Shown: positions 9,198 through 19,147 of the stretch, in pieces | Layout of the letters: every line of letters starts with the position of its first letter | Position numbering within the stretch: position 1 is the stretch's first letter | NCBI GenBank assembly: GCA_018335855.1 | Contig: JAGXRM010000008.1 | Span: forward strand, 83,474-147,473 | DNA: 64,000 nucleotides | Reading direction: 5' to 3' | Origin: Clostridiales bacterium | GTDB lineage: Bacteria > Bacillota > Dethiobacteria > Dethiobacterales > Dethiobacteraceae | Made by a program: the position numbers and the translations under genes | The notes under the pieces: generated by a model | Database searches by the model: none | What the model saw: the letters and a program-made list of their open reading frames with translations, nothing else | Told to the model about the DNA's origin: nothing

Positions 9198-9648
9198 TGA
9201 AGACGAAAATACTTCCGTCTCTCCTCGGGTTACTGCCGCGATGGAGCAGATAGTACAGAAAGCTTTGCTGGAGCACAATCTCCCCGTTTCTGCTGAAGTG
9301 AGCGTCATGCTCTGTGACAACGAAACGATTAAAAAATTAAATCGGGAATGGCGTTCTCTTGACAATGCAACAGATGTTCTTTCGTTTCCCCTTCATGAAA
9401 GTCTGAAAGAGGGTAAAAGTATCGTAGATGAAGAATTTTTGTTGGGCGACATCATTATCTCCCTGGAACGCGCCGGGGAGCAGGCTCTGGAGTTCGCGCA
9501 CAGTCTGGAACGGGAAATTCTATATCTCTTTGTACACGGTCTGCTTCATCTGCTGGGGTACGATCATTGTGAAGATGAGGAACGTTTAGAAATGCGCCGC
9601 CGTGAGGAAGGCCTCCTGGCAATGGTGGGAGCGGAGCGAAATGAATAA
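9178..9648 (+). CDS. ybeY: Endoribonuclease/16S rRNA maturation factor YbeY
   Basis: 156 aa from ATG at 9178, overlapping pgpH by 20 bases; the Shine-Dalgarno is GAAAGGGGC. The zinc-binding signature HGLLHLLGYDH lies at about residues 122-132, and the central ATDVLSFPL motif is present. YbeY is a single-strand endoribonuclease involved in 16S rRNA 3' maturation and ribosome quality control. Cytoplasmic, coupled to the next gene by overlap. Confidence 0.94.
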   Translation: MAAVILNEDENTSVSPRVTAAMEQIVQKALLEHNLPVSAEVSVMLCDNETIKKLNREWRSLDNATDVLSFPLHESLKEGKSIVDEEFLLGDIIISLERAGEQALEFAHSLEREILYLFVHGLLHLLGYDHCEDEERLEMRRREEGLLAMVGAERNE

Positions 9649-10018
9649 GAAGTCTGCACGGTTAATGGAAAGTTTTCGCTGGGCTGTTTATGGTCTGGCC
9701 GATGCATGGCAGAAAGAGCGAAACATGAAAATTCACAGCGTCGCTACGTTCTTGGTGCTGGCAGCAGGTTTGTGGCTTCGTCTGGAGCGAGTGGAGTGGC
9801 TTTTTATCCTTTCCGCTGTGTTCTTAGTGTTTACGATGGAAATGTTAAACACATCGCTGGAGAGGGTTGTAGATCTTTTTACCCGGGAATACCATCCATT
9901 AGCCGGTGCAGCTAAAAACGCCGCGGCGGGAGCTGCTTTACTGGCATCTCTTTACGCTTTGCTTGTGGCAGGCTTTATCTTGTTGCCCCGATTGGCAGAG
10001 AGGATTAACATTTTTTAA
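9641..10018 (+). CDS. dgkA: Undecaprenol/diacylglycerol kinase
   Basis: 125 aa from ATG at 9641, overlapping the ybeY stop by 8 bases. Three membrane helices and the DgkA signature region around EMLNTSLERVVD. In Gram-positives this small integral kinase phosphorylates undecaprenol, recycling the lipid carrier for peptidoglycan synthesis. The expected AxN/E catalytic pattern is present (E in EMLNTSLE). The ybeY-dgkA-cdd-era order is typical of Firmicutes. Confidence 0.92.
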   Translation: MNKKSARLMESFRWAVYGLADAWQKERNMKIHSVATFLVLAAGLWLRLERVEWLFILSAVFLVFTMEMLNTSLERVVDLFTREYHPLAGAAKNAAAGAALLASLYALLVAGFILLPRLAERINIF

Positions 10019-10127
10019 TAATTTGTTAAAAGGTTTTTTTTCTTTTTATGCGAAGATATTCTTAAAGAGATGCAAATAAATGACAGCAAAAGAGTAACTC
10101 AGATTAGAGGAGGCAGGTTCGGCAAAA

Positions 10128-11177
10128 ATGCGGAAAACCAGCTCGGCGTTTCTCGTGGATCGCAGGATTGTGGCATTAATATTGTTTATGTTTATCATGA
10201 ATACTGTCTTGTTGGTCGCAGGAATCCACGTGTTTAACAGCCATTTTAACAATGAAATAGAAGACTTCGTAATGAAACAGAAAATAGCAAAAGAATTGGT
10301 AGACTACAACCGTCGGCTGGCGAGAAGCCTGGGGGTAGATACCCGTACCCAAGTTAGGGAGGCCCTTTCCAGGTTTAATTATGAAATAGATTTGGCGGCG
10401 AATGTGGATGATTTAAATAAAGCGATTCTGGCAAACGGAAGCCGAACCCAGGAAAGAATTCTTCAGGAATATGAAGCTAAACAGAAGGAAACCGTTTTGG
10501 CTCTGGTGAATCAGGATCCACTGCTTAAAGAAATGGACGGCAAACAACGTCTGATGGTAAAACTTAGTCGGGATCAGGGAATTTCGCTGGAACCGGCAAA
10601 CATGTTACATGATGAGACATTGCTGAAAATTTCTCAAACAGTGACCATCGGGGAACTGGCGCAGGATCTTATCGTGGAAGTGGAAGTAGAGGAAGGCCGT
10701 GGTCAACTGCTTATGCCGTATAACCCACTTGATCATATTCGTAACTTAACCCGGGAAATCGATTCTTTACGGGTTACTGTGCATGAGTTGCGCACCAGGA
10801 GTGGGTTTGCTGAAATGACGGGCGCTGGTGTTGTTGTGCGAATTTACGACGCGGAAGACGGCTTTACCAACGAGACAATCATTCACGAGACAGACGTCCG
10901 TGACACTGTTAATGAATTATTTGCTGCTGGAGCACAGGGGGTGGCTATCGGTAATCAGCGATTAACGGCTACGTCGGCCATTCGTTGTGTCGGGCCGTCC
11001 ATTTTGGTTAATGATGAAAGAATTGCAGTCAATCCAGTAACGATTCGGGCGATTGGTGACCCCGATGTTTTAGCCAGCGGATTGGATATTATTCGAATTA
11101 CACTGGAAATATCCCGGGATTTAACTTTTGAAGTAGAAAAACTTGAGCATCTTACGCTACCGGCTTATAGTCGTTAG
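10128..11177 (+). CDS. DUF881 family membrane-anchored protein
   Basis: 349 aa, ATG at 10128; AGAGGAGG lies about 14 bases upstream, rather far. One N-terminal membrane anchor (residues 14-35, IVALILFMFIMNTVLLVAGIH) precedes a helical region and a C-terminal DUF881 domain beginning near LRTRSGFAEMTGAGVVVRIYD. Family members (YlxW/YlxX-like) are usually near division or sigma-factor genes; here one is inserted between dgkA and cdd. Function unknown, probably envelope associated. The gap before it (10019-10127) holds only an AT-rich leader. Confidence 0.8.
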   Translation: MRKTSSAFLVDRRIVALILFMFIMNTVLLVAGIHVFNSHFNNEIEDFVMKQKIAKELVDYNRRLARSLGVDTRTQVREALSRFNYEIDLAANVDDLNKAILANGSRTQERILQEYEAKQKETVLALVNQDPLLKEMDGKQRLMVKLSRDQGISLEPANMLHDETLLKISQTVTIGELAQDLIVEVEVEEGRGQLLMPYNPLDHIRNLTREIDSLRVTVHELRTRSGFAEMTGAGVVVRIYDAEDGFTNETIIHETDVRDTVNELFAAGAQGVAIGNQRLTATSAIRCVGPSILVNDERIAVNPVTIRAIGDPDVLASGLDIIRITLEISRDLTFEVEKLEHLTLPAYSR

Positions 11178-11185
11178 GAGGAGCT

Positions 11186-11587
11186 ATGATTGAAGAGACA
11201 GTCAGGAAGTTAATTGAAAGCGCCCGCGCAGCAAGAGAATCGGCTTACGCTCCGTATTCCCGCTTTTCCGTTGGCGCTGCGTTGATGGCCGATGACGGAG
11301 ACGTGTATCAAGGAAGCAATGTGGAGAATCTGTCATTCGGTTTGACGGTGTGTGCGGAAAGAGTGGCATTATTCTCCGCCGTTGCTGCGGGCAAACGGGA
11401 CTTTACCGGTCTGGCACTGGTCACGGATACACCGGAACCGGTTACTCCATGCGGCGCCTGTCGTCAGGTCCTTCACGAGTTTGCGCCGGACCTTTGGGTA
11501 GTTAGCGCAAACTTACGCGGACAGCACAAACTATTTACATTGCGGGAGCTTCTGCCGTACTCATTTGATACAGACTTATCGAAATAG
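11186..11587 (+). CDS. cdd: Cytidine deaminase
   Basis: 133 aa, the homotetrameric class length. The zinc site is CAERVAL (Cys and catalytic Glu, about residues 53-55) plus PCGACRQVL (two Cys, about 86-89). It deaminates cytidine and deoxycytidine to uridine forms in pyrimidine salvage. Start ATG at 11186 with TTAGGAGGAGCT upstream. Gene order cdd-era is standard for Firmicutes, though here a small reverse gene separates them. Confidence 0.94.
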   Translation: MIEETVRKLIESARAARESAYAPYSRFSVGAALMADDGDVYQGSNVENLSFGLTVCAERVALFSAVAAGKRDFTGLALVTDTPEPVTPCGACRQVLHEFAPDLWVVSANLRGQHKLFTLRELLPYSFDTDLSK

Positions 11588-11591
11588 AAAG

Positions 11592-11612
11592 GGCACACCA
11601 TGATGGTGTGCC
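11592..11612. terminator. Bidirectional hairpin between cdd and the converging small gene
   Basis: Palindrome GGCACACCAT-GATGGTGTGCC right after the cdd stop. It has no long T-run, so it may stabilise 3' ends or terminate weakly in both directions. Confidence 0.5.
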
Positions 11613-11643
11613 ATAAACTTTTACCCTTTTCCCCCCGGATCCA

Positions 11644-11844
11644 TTATGCGAGGTATATATACAGCATAGAGACGATAAATGACAGCGAGATTGCAATAGA
11701 TGCAAACCCAATCCCCACCAAAGGTACAAGCAGGATGCCGACAAATAGCACGACAAAAAAGATGATATTAATTACTAATGCTTTGTTACCCTCGTGATGT
11801 AGGTGTTCTAAATCCTGGCTTTGCATGTTATTTGTGTTAGCCAT
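11644..11844 (-). CDS. Small two-helix membrane protein
   Basis: 66 aa from ATG at 11844, chosen because AGAGGAGG lies 9 bases upstream; a longer frame to 11901 lacks a ribosome site. A polar N-terminus with His and Gln (SQDLEHLHHEGN) is followed by two hydrophobic helices (about 23-43 and 46-64). I do not recognise a family. It converges on cdd and interrupts the usual cdd-era pair. Confidence 0.65.
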   Translation of the reverse strand: MANTNNMQSQDLEHLHHEGNKALVINIIFFVVLFVGILLVPLVGIGFASIAISLSFIVSMLYIYLA

Positions 11845-12200
11845 GATTATATACCTCCTCTCACCTATTGATATGTGTAAGGCATAAGTTAAAGAGTTCA
11901 CATGCCTAAAATCTATCTTAGCTTATTTCTGAAGCGAAGCACAGTGTCAAGCGTCCCTTTGTGTTGGGATATGTTAAAATATTCACATTCTTTAATTAAA
12001 TTATATACTGACAATAAGGATTTGGTCAAGTCAGGCAAAACAGGCTCAATGGGACATAAGTCCCAATGTTATGGGGCTTTGTGGCAATTATGCCTGTGGC
12101 AGAGTTATAAAAAAACTTATATAATTATAAAATTTATAATTATATTGGCTGCAGGATAATAAAGGCAGTTAAGAGAACCCTAAAGACGGGGGTGTTACTC
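11845..12200. other. Gene-free AT-rich gap upstream of era
   Basis: No convincing reading frame. It contains a small hairpin TGGGAC-ATAA-GTCCCA (about 12049-12064) and an A/T palindrome ATAATTATAAA-A-TTTATAATTAT (12121-12143), and ends with the GGGGGTG ribosome site of era. The promoters of era and of the divergent small gene must lie here; I could not fix either. Confidence 0.4.
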
Positions 12201-13091
12201 ATGTTTCGTTCTGGTTTTGTTGCTTTAATCGGCAGACCTAATGTAGGAAAATCAACGTTGATGAATACGATGATCGGTGAAAAAATGGCTATTATTTCTG
12301 ATAAACCACAAACAACACGTAATCAAATACGCGGTATTTTAACGACAGATGAATACCAGATTGTTTTTCTCGATACCCCGGGAATTCATAAGCCGAAGCA
12401 CAAGTTGGGCGAGAAAATGAACCAGACCGCCATCCGAACGCTAAAGGAAGTGGATATTGTCCTCTTTCTGGTTGACGCTGTGGCAGGACCGGGGAGCGGC
12501 GATGAGTTTGTCTTAACGCGGCTTCGGGACGTAAATACGCCGGTTATTCTCGTTGTGAATAAGGCGGATGTGGCCGGGGATCTCGAGGCGGATAAAATAC
12601 TTAGCCATTACAGTGATCATTTTCCATTTGCCGGTGCACTGACGGTCTCTGCACTGACGGGCTTACACAAAGAAGAACTCCTTAGCTTGCTTGTGGATAA
12701 AATACAGGAGGGACCTCGGTACTACCCGGAAAACATGATTACCGACCAGCCGGAACGCTTTATTGTGGCCGAGCTGATTCGGGAAAAGATACTCGGCTTT
12801 ACCAGGGAAGAGGTCCCCCACGCCATTGCCGTGGAAATCGCATCTATGAAGGCAAGGGAAAATCGTGATATGGTAGATATTGAAGCAAATATTTATGTGG
12901 AACGGGAATCGCAAAAAGGGATTATCATTGGTAGAAAAGGTGCTATGCTCAAAGAAGTGGGACAGTTAGCACGGCAAGATATTGAAGCGTTGCTGGGCAG
13001 TCAGATATTTCTTGATTTATTTGTGAAAGTAAAGCCGGATTGGCGTAATAAAGAGGGTACATGGCATGCTTTTGGCCTGGAGCTGGAGTAG
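12201..13091 (+). CDS. era: GTPase Era
   Basis: 296 aa from ATG at 12201 (GGGGGTG 5-6 bases upstream; the earlier in-frame start lacks a site). G1 is GRPNVGKST, G3 is DTPG, G4 is NKAD, and a C-terminal KH domain holds GIIIGRKGAMLKEVG. Era binds the 16S rRNA 3' end and assists 30S assembly. It is followed by recO after 12 bases, a conserved pair. Confidence 0.96.
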   Translation: MFRSGFVALIGRPNVGKSTLMNTMIGEKMAIISDKPQTTRNQIRGILTTDEYQIVFLDTPGIHKPKHKLGEKMNQTAIRTLKEVDIVLFLVDAVAGPGSGDEFVLTRLRDVNTPVILVVNKADVAGDLEADKILSHYSDHFPFAGALTVSALTGLHKEELLSLLVDKIQEGPRYYPENMITDQPERFIVAELIREKILGFTREEVPHAIAVEIASMKARENRDMVDIEANIYVERESQKGIIIGRKGAMLKEVGQLARQDIEALLGSQIFLDLFVKVKPDWRNKEGTWHAFGLELE

Positions 13092-13103
13092 GAGCTGTAA
13101 TCT

Positions 13104-13850
13104 ATGGGGGAACTAAAAAGTCATGCTCTGGTTTTACGGACCCGCGACTACCGTGAAGCAGACAGGCTCGTCACTTTCCTCACCCGGGAGGAAGGAAAAG
13201 TCACAGCGGTGGCACGGGGCGTCAGAAAAACGAAAAGCAAACTGTCCGCCGTGGTTGAACCTCTGACATTAGGCTTCTTTCTGTTGCACCGGGGGAAATC
13301 GCTGGACACCCTGATTCAGGGGGAGATCGTTAAACCATACCGTAAACTCCGTGAGGACTTGCTGCTGTTTGCATACGGGCAGTATTTTTGTGAATTGTGT
13401 GAGGCCGCCTTACCTGAACGGGAGCCTTCTCTTCCAGTCTTTTTGCTTGTTCTGACAGCATTGGAAGCGCTGGAATCCGACAGCCAACCGGCTCGTGTTG
13501 CCCGATGCTTCGAACTGAATCTGCTTGAAACATTGGGATACCGACCGGCCATGGAAAACTGCCAACACTGCGGAAGCTCCACGGGGCCTTTTTATTTTGA
13601 TTTCATAAATGACGGGTTGGTTTGTAAAAACTGTCCCATACCCGGCGAAAGCCGCCTGCTTAGCGGTGCTGCAGCAGCAGTGATGAAACGTTTTCTCAAC
13701 AATGGATTTCACCGTTTGTCTGTTTGTGGCGTTCCGTCTTCTCTTAATTATGAAATAGCCCATATTAATGCGGAACTTCTCAAAAAAGCCCTTGGTAAGT
13801 CAAGGTTTAAATCAGTGGAGTTTCTGCAAAGCCTTGAAGAGTGGAGTTAA
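13104..13850 (+). CDS. recO: DNA repair protein RecO
   Basis: 248 aa. The N-terminal OB fold (HALVLRTRDYREADRLVTFLTREEGK) is followed by a helical domain and a four-Cys zinc finger (CQHC near residue 151, CKNC near 177). RecO loads RecA with RecR onto SSB-covered DNA and anneals strands. It sits immediately after era, as in most Firmicutes. Confidence 0.94.
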   Translation: MGELKSHALVLRTRDYREADRLVTFLTREEGKVTAVARGVRKTKSKLSAVVEPLTLGFFLLHRGKSLDTLIQGEIVKPYRKLREDLLLFAYGQYFCELCEAALPEREPSLPVFLLVLTALEALESDSQPARVARCFELNLLETLGYRPAMENCQHCGSSTGPFYFDFINDGLVCKNCPIPGESRLLSGAAAAVMKRFLNNGFHRLSVCGVPSSLNYEIAHINAELLKKALGKSRFKSVEFLQSLEEWS

Positions 13851-13921
13851 AAAATCCTTGTTTAATATTTTCGCTCTACTTGTGTAACACTATTGTTATC
13901 CAGTACAAGGAGGGCACAAAA

Positions 13922-14320
13922 ATGGATATTTCCCTTCAGAAGATTGATCTTGTCCGGGAACGGACCGGTTTAAGTTATGCTGAGGCCCGGGAACTTTTAG
14001 AAGAAGCAAACGGTGATGTGATTGATGCGTTGGTTATGATGGAGGATGAATTGGAAGCCGATGCAGAAGAACACGGTGTAAGTTTATTGGAAGGGGATAT
14101 GTTGGCGCCGGTTAAAAACGCAATCCGTCAGAGTAACCGCACACGTATCCGTGTAAAAAACCATAACGGCACGTTAATGGAATTGCCCGCAACGTTGGGG
14201 CTTGCCGGAATGATTCTGGCGCCGAAGGCAACCGCTTTGGGTGCTGCCGCGCTGTTAATAGCTCATTACAGCCTGGAAGTGACGCCAGCAGAGTCTGAGG
14301 AGACGATTTGGGAGAACTAA
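13922..14320 (+). CDS. DUF4342 protein with UBA-like N-terminus
   Basis: 132 aa from ATG at 13922 (AAGGAGGG 8 bases upstream). Residues 1-40 resemble the UBA/EF-Ts helical fold (LVRERTGLSYAEARELLEEANGDVIDAL), followed by an acidic stretch and a DUF4342 region (IRVKNHNGTLMELPATLGLAGMILAPKATALGAAALL) that may contain one membrane-associated helix. Found between recO and glyQ in Clostridia; function unknown. Confidence 0.8.
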   Translation: MDISLQKIDLVRERTGLSYAEARELLEEANGDVIDALVMMEDELEADAEEHGVSLLEGDMLAPVKNAIRQSNRTRIRVKNHNGTLMELPATLGLAGMILAPKATALGAAALLIAHYSLEVTPAESEETIWEN

Positions 14321-14349
14321 TGCTTGACGAGTGAACCTGTTTTTGTTAC

Positions 14350-14558
14350 ATTTAATGAAACAAGGAACAAGAACCGTGGAAGATGAGTACGCCGCAGAAC
14401 TGTCAGCGAACCGGGGAACGGTGGAAGCCCGGCCATGTAAAACGGCGGAATGGCACTTCAGATGAGCGGTTAAAAAGAGTGGGCATAGTAATGCTATGCC
14501 AAGTAGGGTGGAACCGCGGGAACTTCCCGTCCCTATAGGGACGGAGGTTCCTTTTTTG
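14350..14558 (+). promoter_or_regulatory. Glycine T-box riboswitch upstream of glyQS
   Basis: The canonical T-box sequence AAGTAGGGTGGAACCGCGG is at 14501-14519, followed by a terminator stem (GTCCCTATAGGGAC core within GGAACTTCC and GGAGGTTCC) and a T-run at 14551-14557. Upstream Stem I features include GATGAGTAC. A GGC triplet at 14452-14454 is a likely glycine specifier codon, which fits the downstream glyQ and glyS. Uncharged tRNA-Gly should favour the antiterminator. The limits of Stem I are approximate. Confidence 0.9.
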
Positions 14559-14598
14559 TTATCTTGAAGCGCAAAGTTGATACGAGGAGGAATGAGTC

Positions 14599-15489
14599 TT
14601 GGATTTTCAAACAATGATCCTAAAGCTGCAAAACTATTGGGCAAAAAAGAATTGTATCCTTTTACAGCCCTATGATGTGGAAAAAGGTGCGGGTACGATG
14701 AACCCGGCCACATTCCTGCGTGCCCTGGGGCCAGAGCCCTGGTCGGTCGCATACGTAGAACCATCCAGACGGCCCACAGACGGCCGTTATGGAGAAAATC
14801 CCAACCGTCTTTTCCAACATCATCAGTTTCAGGTAATTATCAAGCCTGCACCCCATGATATTCAGGACCTTTACCTGGAGAGCCTCCGTGAATTGGGTAT
14901 TATCCCGGAAGAACATGATATTCGTTTCGTGGAAGACAACTGGGAATCGCCCACACTGGGCGCCTGGGGGTTAGGCTGGGAAGTTTGGCTGGATGGGATG
15001 GAGATTACTCAGTTTACCTATTTTCAGCAAGTGGGTAGTATTGACCTGGATGCTGTCTCCGTGGAAATCACGTACGGTTTGGAACGGATTGCCATGTATA
15101 TCCAGGGTAAAGAAAATGTGTTTCATATCGAGTGGGTCGACGGCATAAACTACGGAGAAATATTTCACCGCGCTGAAGTGGAGCATTCCACCTACTGTTT
15201 TGAAGAAGCAGATACGGACATGCTCTTTTCACTGTTTACAACCTATGAAAAGGAAGCGCGCCGTCTTCTGGAAAAAGAGCTGATTCTGCCCGGCTATGAC
15301 TATGTACTCAAGTGCTCCCACGCATTTAACTTACTGGATGCCAGGGGGGCAATCAGCGTATCCGAACGGACTGCATATATCGGCAGAGTAAGAAATTTAG
15401 CCAGGCTATGTGCGCAAAATTATCTTGTGCAGCGGGAACAGATGGGCTTTCCGCTTGCCCGTGTAAAGGGAGGGTCAGAGCGTGCGTAA
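14599..15489 (+). CDS. glyQ: Glycyl-tRNA synthetase alpha subunit
   Basis: 296 aa, usual length. TTG start at 14599 with AGGAGG (14585-14590) 8 bases upstream; the ATG at 14592 is out of frame. The class II catalytic domain shows [10 protein letters not shown] and the [16 protein letters not shown] motif. It forms the alpha2beta2 enzyme with GlyS. Overlaps glyS by 8 bases, controlled by the T-box. Confidence 0.97.
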   Translation: MDFQTMILKLQNYWAKKNCILLQPYDVEKGAGTMNPATFLRALGPEPWSVAYVEPSRRPTDGRYGENPNRLFQHHQFQVIIKPAPHDIQDLYLESLRELGIIPEEHDIRFVEDNWESPTLGAWGLGWEVWLDGMEITQFTYFQQVGSIDLDAVSVEITYGLERIAMYIQGKENVFHIEWVDGINYGEIFHRAEVEHSTYCFEEADTDMLFSLFTTYEKEARRLLEKELILPGYDYVLKCSHAFNLLDARGAISVSERTAYIGRVRNLARLCAQNYLVQREQMGFPLARVKGGSERA

Positions 15490-17569
15490 AGAATCATTTT
15501 TACTGGAGATCGGTACAGAAGAAATTCCTGCCCGTTTTATGGATCCCGCGCTAAAACAACTCCGTGAAAGAGCCGCAGAAGAACTGACGGCTAACCGTCT
15601 TTCTTTCGATGATATTAATGTCTACGGTACACCCCGTCGCTTGGCCCTGCTGGTATCCGGCTTAGCAGAGCGTCAACTGGATCTGAGTGAAAAGAAAAAA
15701 GGGCCTGCGGTAAAAGCCGCGTTTGATGCCGACGGCGACCCAACAAATGCGGCCAAAGGCTTTGCCAGATCCCAGGGGGTTGAGGTAGCCAATCTTTTTG
15801 TTGAAGAACTGGACGGTACGGAGTATGTTTTTGCCTTGAGGGAAGAGCCCGGCAGGGAGACCACATCCGTCCTGCCCATGCTTTGCCAAACACTGGCCAA
15901 ACATCTCAACTTTCCCAAGCCGATGTTCTGGGAGCACAAAGATATCCGTTTTGCCCGGCCTATCCGCTGGTTAACAGCTCTTTACGGCAGTGACGAAATA
16001 AACTTTACCTTTGCCGGCCTGACGTCAGGTCGTGAAACAACGGGACACCGGTTTTTGTCACCGGACCGTTTTGTATTGGCAGATGCCGCTGATTATCTTA
16101 CTGTGATGGAGAAACTGGCCGTGATTGTCGACCCGGCCAAGAGGCGCACTATCATTACAGATCAGGTGAATGCGGCCGCTGCCCAACTGGGGGGACAGGC
16201 AACCCTTGATGAGGATCTGCTTGATGAAGTCAACTATCTGGTGGAATTCCCCAAAGCAGTGGTGGGAAGCTTTGCTGCTGAATATCTGGAAATTCCCCAG
16301 GAAGTGCTGACCACGGCCATGCGAGCTCACCAGCGTTATTTCCCCGTGTTTGACGGCCAGGGTAACATCCTGCCCCATTTCATTACCATCAGCAATGGAA
16401 CTGACGATGCATTCCTGAAAAATGTACGAGCCGGTAATGAAAGGGTATTACGTGCCCGCCTGTCCGATGCCCGCTTCTTTTTTGAAGAAGATTGTAAAAA
16501 ACCGTTAAGCGAATATGTGGATCAGCTCGATAATATTGTTTTTATGGAGCAATTAGGTTCAATACGTAAAAAAACTGACAGGGTTGTCCGGTTAGCCGAA
16601 GCGCTATGTGGTGAATTAAATATCAGCGGGGAAATAAAAGAAGCTGCTGTCCGCGCGGCGTTCCTTGCCAAAGCAGACTTAATGACACACATGGTTTATG
16701 AGTTTCCCGAACTCCAAGGTACAATGGGCATGCATTATGCGGCACTTTCCGGCGAGAAAGAAGCTGTATCCCGTGCGATAGAGGAACACTACGCACCGCG
16801 ATTTGCCGGAGATGATCCTCCGGCCAGCATCGCGGGTGCTATCGTGGCTGTGGCGGATAAGCTGGATACGATGGCCGCCTGCTTCGGACTGGGCCTGATT
16901 CCCAGCGGTTCGCAGGATCCCTACGCTTTGCGGCGCAGTGCACTGGGAATTGTCGCCACTTTGTCGGCGCACGGGTTAGCCATTTCATTGGAGCGCCTGG
17001 CATCCCTGGGCCTTTCGGCATTGGCGGGTAGCTTAAGCAGGCCCGACCAGGATGTGGCAACGGATCTCTACGACTTTTTCGTGCAGCGTGTCCGGTTTTA
17101 CTTTCAGGAAAAAGGCTTACGCTATGATGTCATTGAAGCCGTACTGGGAGCAGCCGTCAGCGATCTTCCCGGCTTTTTGGCCAGGGCGGATGCGCTACGC
17201 AACAAAGTGGATACACCTGAGATGACACAAATTCTTACACCGTTTACCAGGGTGGCAAATCTGACCCGTGAGTTTGCAGGCGGCACTATTGTGCCGGAAT
17301 CTTTTACAACCCAGGCTGAACGGGATTTATATGAAGCTGTGACTGTGGCTGCTGCAGCGGTAGAAAAAGCAGCGGCCCATGCCCGTTTCGATGAGGTTTT
17401 TGAAACATTGGCGCCGTTATCCCGTCCCATTGACAGCTTCTTCAGTGAAGTGATGGTCATGGTTGATGATGAAAGTATCAAAACGAATCGCCTTTCATTG
17501 CTGGCACTTGTCAAAGAAGTATTTTTAACACTGGGTGACTTGTCAAAAATTGTACAGGAAAAAAAATAA
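15482..17569 (+). CDS. glyS: Glycyl-tRNA synthetase beta subunit
   Basis: 695 aa, typical. GTG start inside the end of glyQ. N-terminal [14 protein letters not shown] is the family signature, a central HD-like domain follows, and a C-terminal anticodon-binding DALR-like region ends the protein ([30 protein letters not shown]). Required for tRNA-Gly binding and charging together with GlyQ. Confidence 0.97.
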   Translation: MRKESFLLEIGTEEIPARFMDPALKQLRERAAEELTANRLSFDDINVYGTPRRLALLVSGLAERQLDLSEKKKGPAVKAAFDADGDPTNAAKGFARSQGVEVANLFVEELDGTEYVFALREEPGRETTSVLPMLCQTLAKHLNFPKPMFWEHKDIRFARPIRWLTALYGSDEINFTFAGLTSGRETTGHRFLSPDRFVLADAADYLTVMEKLAVIVDPAKRRTIITDQVNAAAAQLGGQATLDEDLLDEVNYLVEFPKAVVGSFAAEYLEIPQEVLTTAMRAHQRYFPVFDGQGNILPHFITISNGTDDAFLKNVRAGNERVLRARLSDARFFFEEDCKKPLSEYVDQLDNIVFMEQLGSIRKKTDRVVRLAEALCGELNISGEIKEAAVRAAFLAKADLMTHMVYEFPELQGTMGMHYAALSGEKEAVSRAIEEHYAPRFAGDDPPASIAGAIVAVADKLDTMAACFGLGLIPSGSQDPYALRRSALGIVATLSAHGLAISLERLASLGLSALAGSLSRPDQDVATDLYDFFVQRVRFYFQEKGLRYDVIEAVLGAAVSDLPGFLARADALRNKVDTPEMTQILTPFTRVANLTREFAGGTIVPESFTTQAERDLYEAVTVAAAAVEKAAAHARFDEVFETLAPLSRPIDSFFSEVMVMVDDESIKTNRLSLLALVKEVFLTLGDLSKIVQEKK

Positions 17570-17598
17570 GCGGCCAGGCAGGAAACAATCAAATGATA

Positions 17599-17642
17599 TA
17601 GTATATACTATATAGTGATTTTAGACTAAATAGCATATGCTA
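17599..17642. promoter_or_regulatory. Paired palindromic operators before the CcpN-like repressor
   Basis: Two 12-bp perfect palindromes of one consensus, TAG[TC]ATAT[AG]CTA, at 17599-17610 and 17631-17642. Their centres are 32 bp apart, close to three helical turns, so dimers would lie on the same DNA face. They sit 32-75 bases before the gene for an HTH-CBS repressor, suggesting autoregulation or control of the ppsR-ppdK transcript. The operator role is inferred. Confidence 0.6.
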
Positions 17643-17673
17643 TTAGCCTGAATCCTGTTATTATTGGCCGGAG

Positions 17674-18306
17674 GTGTTACAAATAGACTTCAGTGCACGG
17701 CAACTGGAAATTCTTGAGATTGTTAAGATGGAAGGTCCTATTTCCGGAGAGGAAATTGCGGGCCGGCTACATCTGTCCCGGGCGGCGCTTCGTCCCCATC
17801 TGGCCGTTTTAACCACATCTGGCCTGATTGACGCGCGGCCCCGGGTCGGATATTTTTTTACTGGCAACTCCCATAATGAGGTGGGGGAAATGTTAAAAGG
17901 GATTACTGTGGGTGAAATCAAAAGCAGGCCAAAAGTTATTCGGGAAAACGTATCCGTTTACGATGCCATCGTTACCCTCTTCCTGGAAGATGTGGGGACT
18001 CTTTTTGTTGTGGACGAAGAAGGATTTCTGTTGGGAGTTGTTTCCCGCAAAGACTTTCTTAAAACGGCACTGGGCGGAGCCGATCTGCATAAAATGCCTG
18101 TGGGTGTGATTATGACGCGTATGCCGCAGGTTCATATCGTCAGGGAAGACGAAACTGTTTTACAGGCGGCGTGCAGAATCATGGAGCACGAAGTGGACTC
18201 TTTGCCTGTCATCCGGGACATGGGGAAAGAAGGATTAAAAGTTGTGGGACGGGTGACAAAAACCAATCTGGCGCGTCTGCTCGTGGACCTGAGTGCAGAC
18301 CGGTAA
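17674..18306 (+). CDS. CcpN-like HTH/CBS-domain transcriptional repressor
   Basis: About 210 aa. An N-terminal winged HTH ([38 protein letters not shown]) and [10 protein letters not shown] are followed by two CBS domains (about 85-205). This matches CcpN/YqzB, which represses gluconeogenic genes and responds to adenine nucleotides. In Bacillus ccpN also precedes yqfL (ppsR), as here. The start is odd: the frame's GTG at 17674 overlaps the only Shine-Dalgarno (GGAGG 17670-17674); alignment with CcpN would also allow a rare ATA at 17683, spaced 8 bases. Coordinates use the GTG. Confidence 0.85.
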   Translation: MLQIDFSARQLEILEIVKMEGPISGEEIAGRLHLSRAALRPHLAVLTTSGLIDARPRVGYFFTGNSHNEVGEMLKGITVGEIKSRPKVIRENVSVYDAIVTLFLEDVGTLFVVDEEGFLLGVVSRKDFLKTALGGADLHKMPVGVIMTRMPQVHIVREDETVLQAACRIMEHEVDSLPVIRDMGKEGLKVVGRVTKTNLARLLVDLSADR

Positions 18307-18319
18307 AAGGGGTGAAATT

Positions 18320-19147
18320 ATGCATGATCTAAAACGTAAGCCGTTTGTTTACCTGGTATCTGATTCCATCGGTGAAACTGCTGAGTTTGTCGTGAAAGCT
18401 GTAGCCAGTCAATTTAATTCCGGACATGTGGACATAAAAAGGATTCCTTTTGTCAATGACACGGAAACGATTATTGACGTGGTCGAGGAAGCAGCGCTGG
18501 CTAAAGGAATGATTGCATATACACTGGTCCTGCCTGAACTTAGGGCAGTCCTCCGGGAAGAAAGTGAACGGAGGGGGCTAATTACTGTAGATGTCATGGG
18601 ACCAATGATGGATGCGTTTGCCAAACTTCTGCAGATTGACCCGCGTCTGGAACCGGGTCTGGTCCGCAGATTGGATGAAGAGTACTTCCGGCGGGTGGCT
18701 GCCATAGAATTTGCTGTGAAATATGACGATGGCAAAGATCCCCGGGGCCTTCTCCTTGCTGATGTGGTGTTAATTGGGGTGTCACGTACTTCAAAAACAC
18801 CTTTATCCATGTATCTGGCCCATAAGCGTTTGAAGGTAGCCAATCTTCCCCTGGTCCCGGAAGTCGATGCTCCGGAAGAGCTATTCTGGGTGCCCCCCAA
18901 CAAAGTGATCGGCCTGACAATCAATCCGCGCCAACTGAATGAGATTCGCCAGGAAAGACTGAAGGCTCTGGGGCTCCATGCGGAGGCAAACTATGCCAGC
19001 ATGGAAAGAATCCTGGAAGAGCTGGATTACTCGGAGAAGATTATGCGCAGAGTAGGTTGTCCGATATTTGATGTGTCCAACAAAGCTGTGGAAGAAGTGG
19101 CCAATAAAATATTAGAAGTGATTAGGGAGGATCCAAGGAATGGATAA
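18320..19147 (+). CDS. ppsR: Pyruvate-phosphate dikinase regulatory protein (kinase/phosphorylase)
   Basis: 275 aa from ATG at 18320 (GGGGTG upstream). The N-terminal signature is [15 protein letters not shown] and the nucleotide-binding loop is [11 protein letters not shown] near residue 155. DUF299-family enzymes inactivate PPDK by ADP-dependent phosphorylation of a threonine and reactivate it by Pi-dependent removal. Direct coupling to ppdK (8-base overlap) supports PPDK rather than PEP synthase as target. Confidence 0.93.
   Translation: MHDLKRKPFVYLVSDSIGETAEFVVKAVASQFNSGHVDIKRIPFVNDTETIIDVVEEAALAKGMIAYTLVLPELRAVLREESERRGLITVDVMGPMMDAFAKLLQIDPRLEPGLVRRLDEEYFRRVAAIEFAVKYDDGKDPRGLLLADVVLIGVSRTSKTPLSMYLAHKRLKVANLPLVPEVDAPEELFWVPPNKVIGLTINPRQLNEIRQERLKALGLHAEANYASMERILEELDYSEKIMRRVGCPIFDVSNKAVEEVANKILEVIREDPRNG

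Noticed and set aside
11902..12159. Plus-strand 85-codon frame before era
   Set aside because: No Shine-Dalgarno, biased composition, and it covers A/T palindromes.
14255..14764. Reverse-strand open frame of 169 codons
   Set aside because: It runs across the glycine T-box and the glyQ start; no ribosome site.
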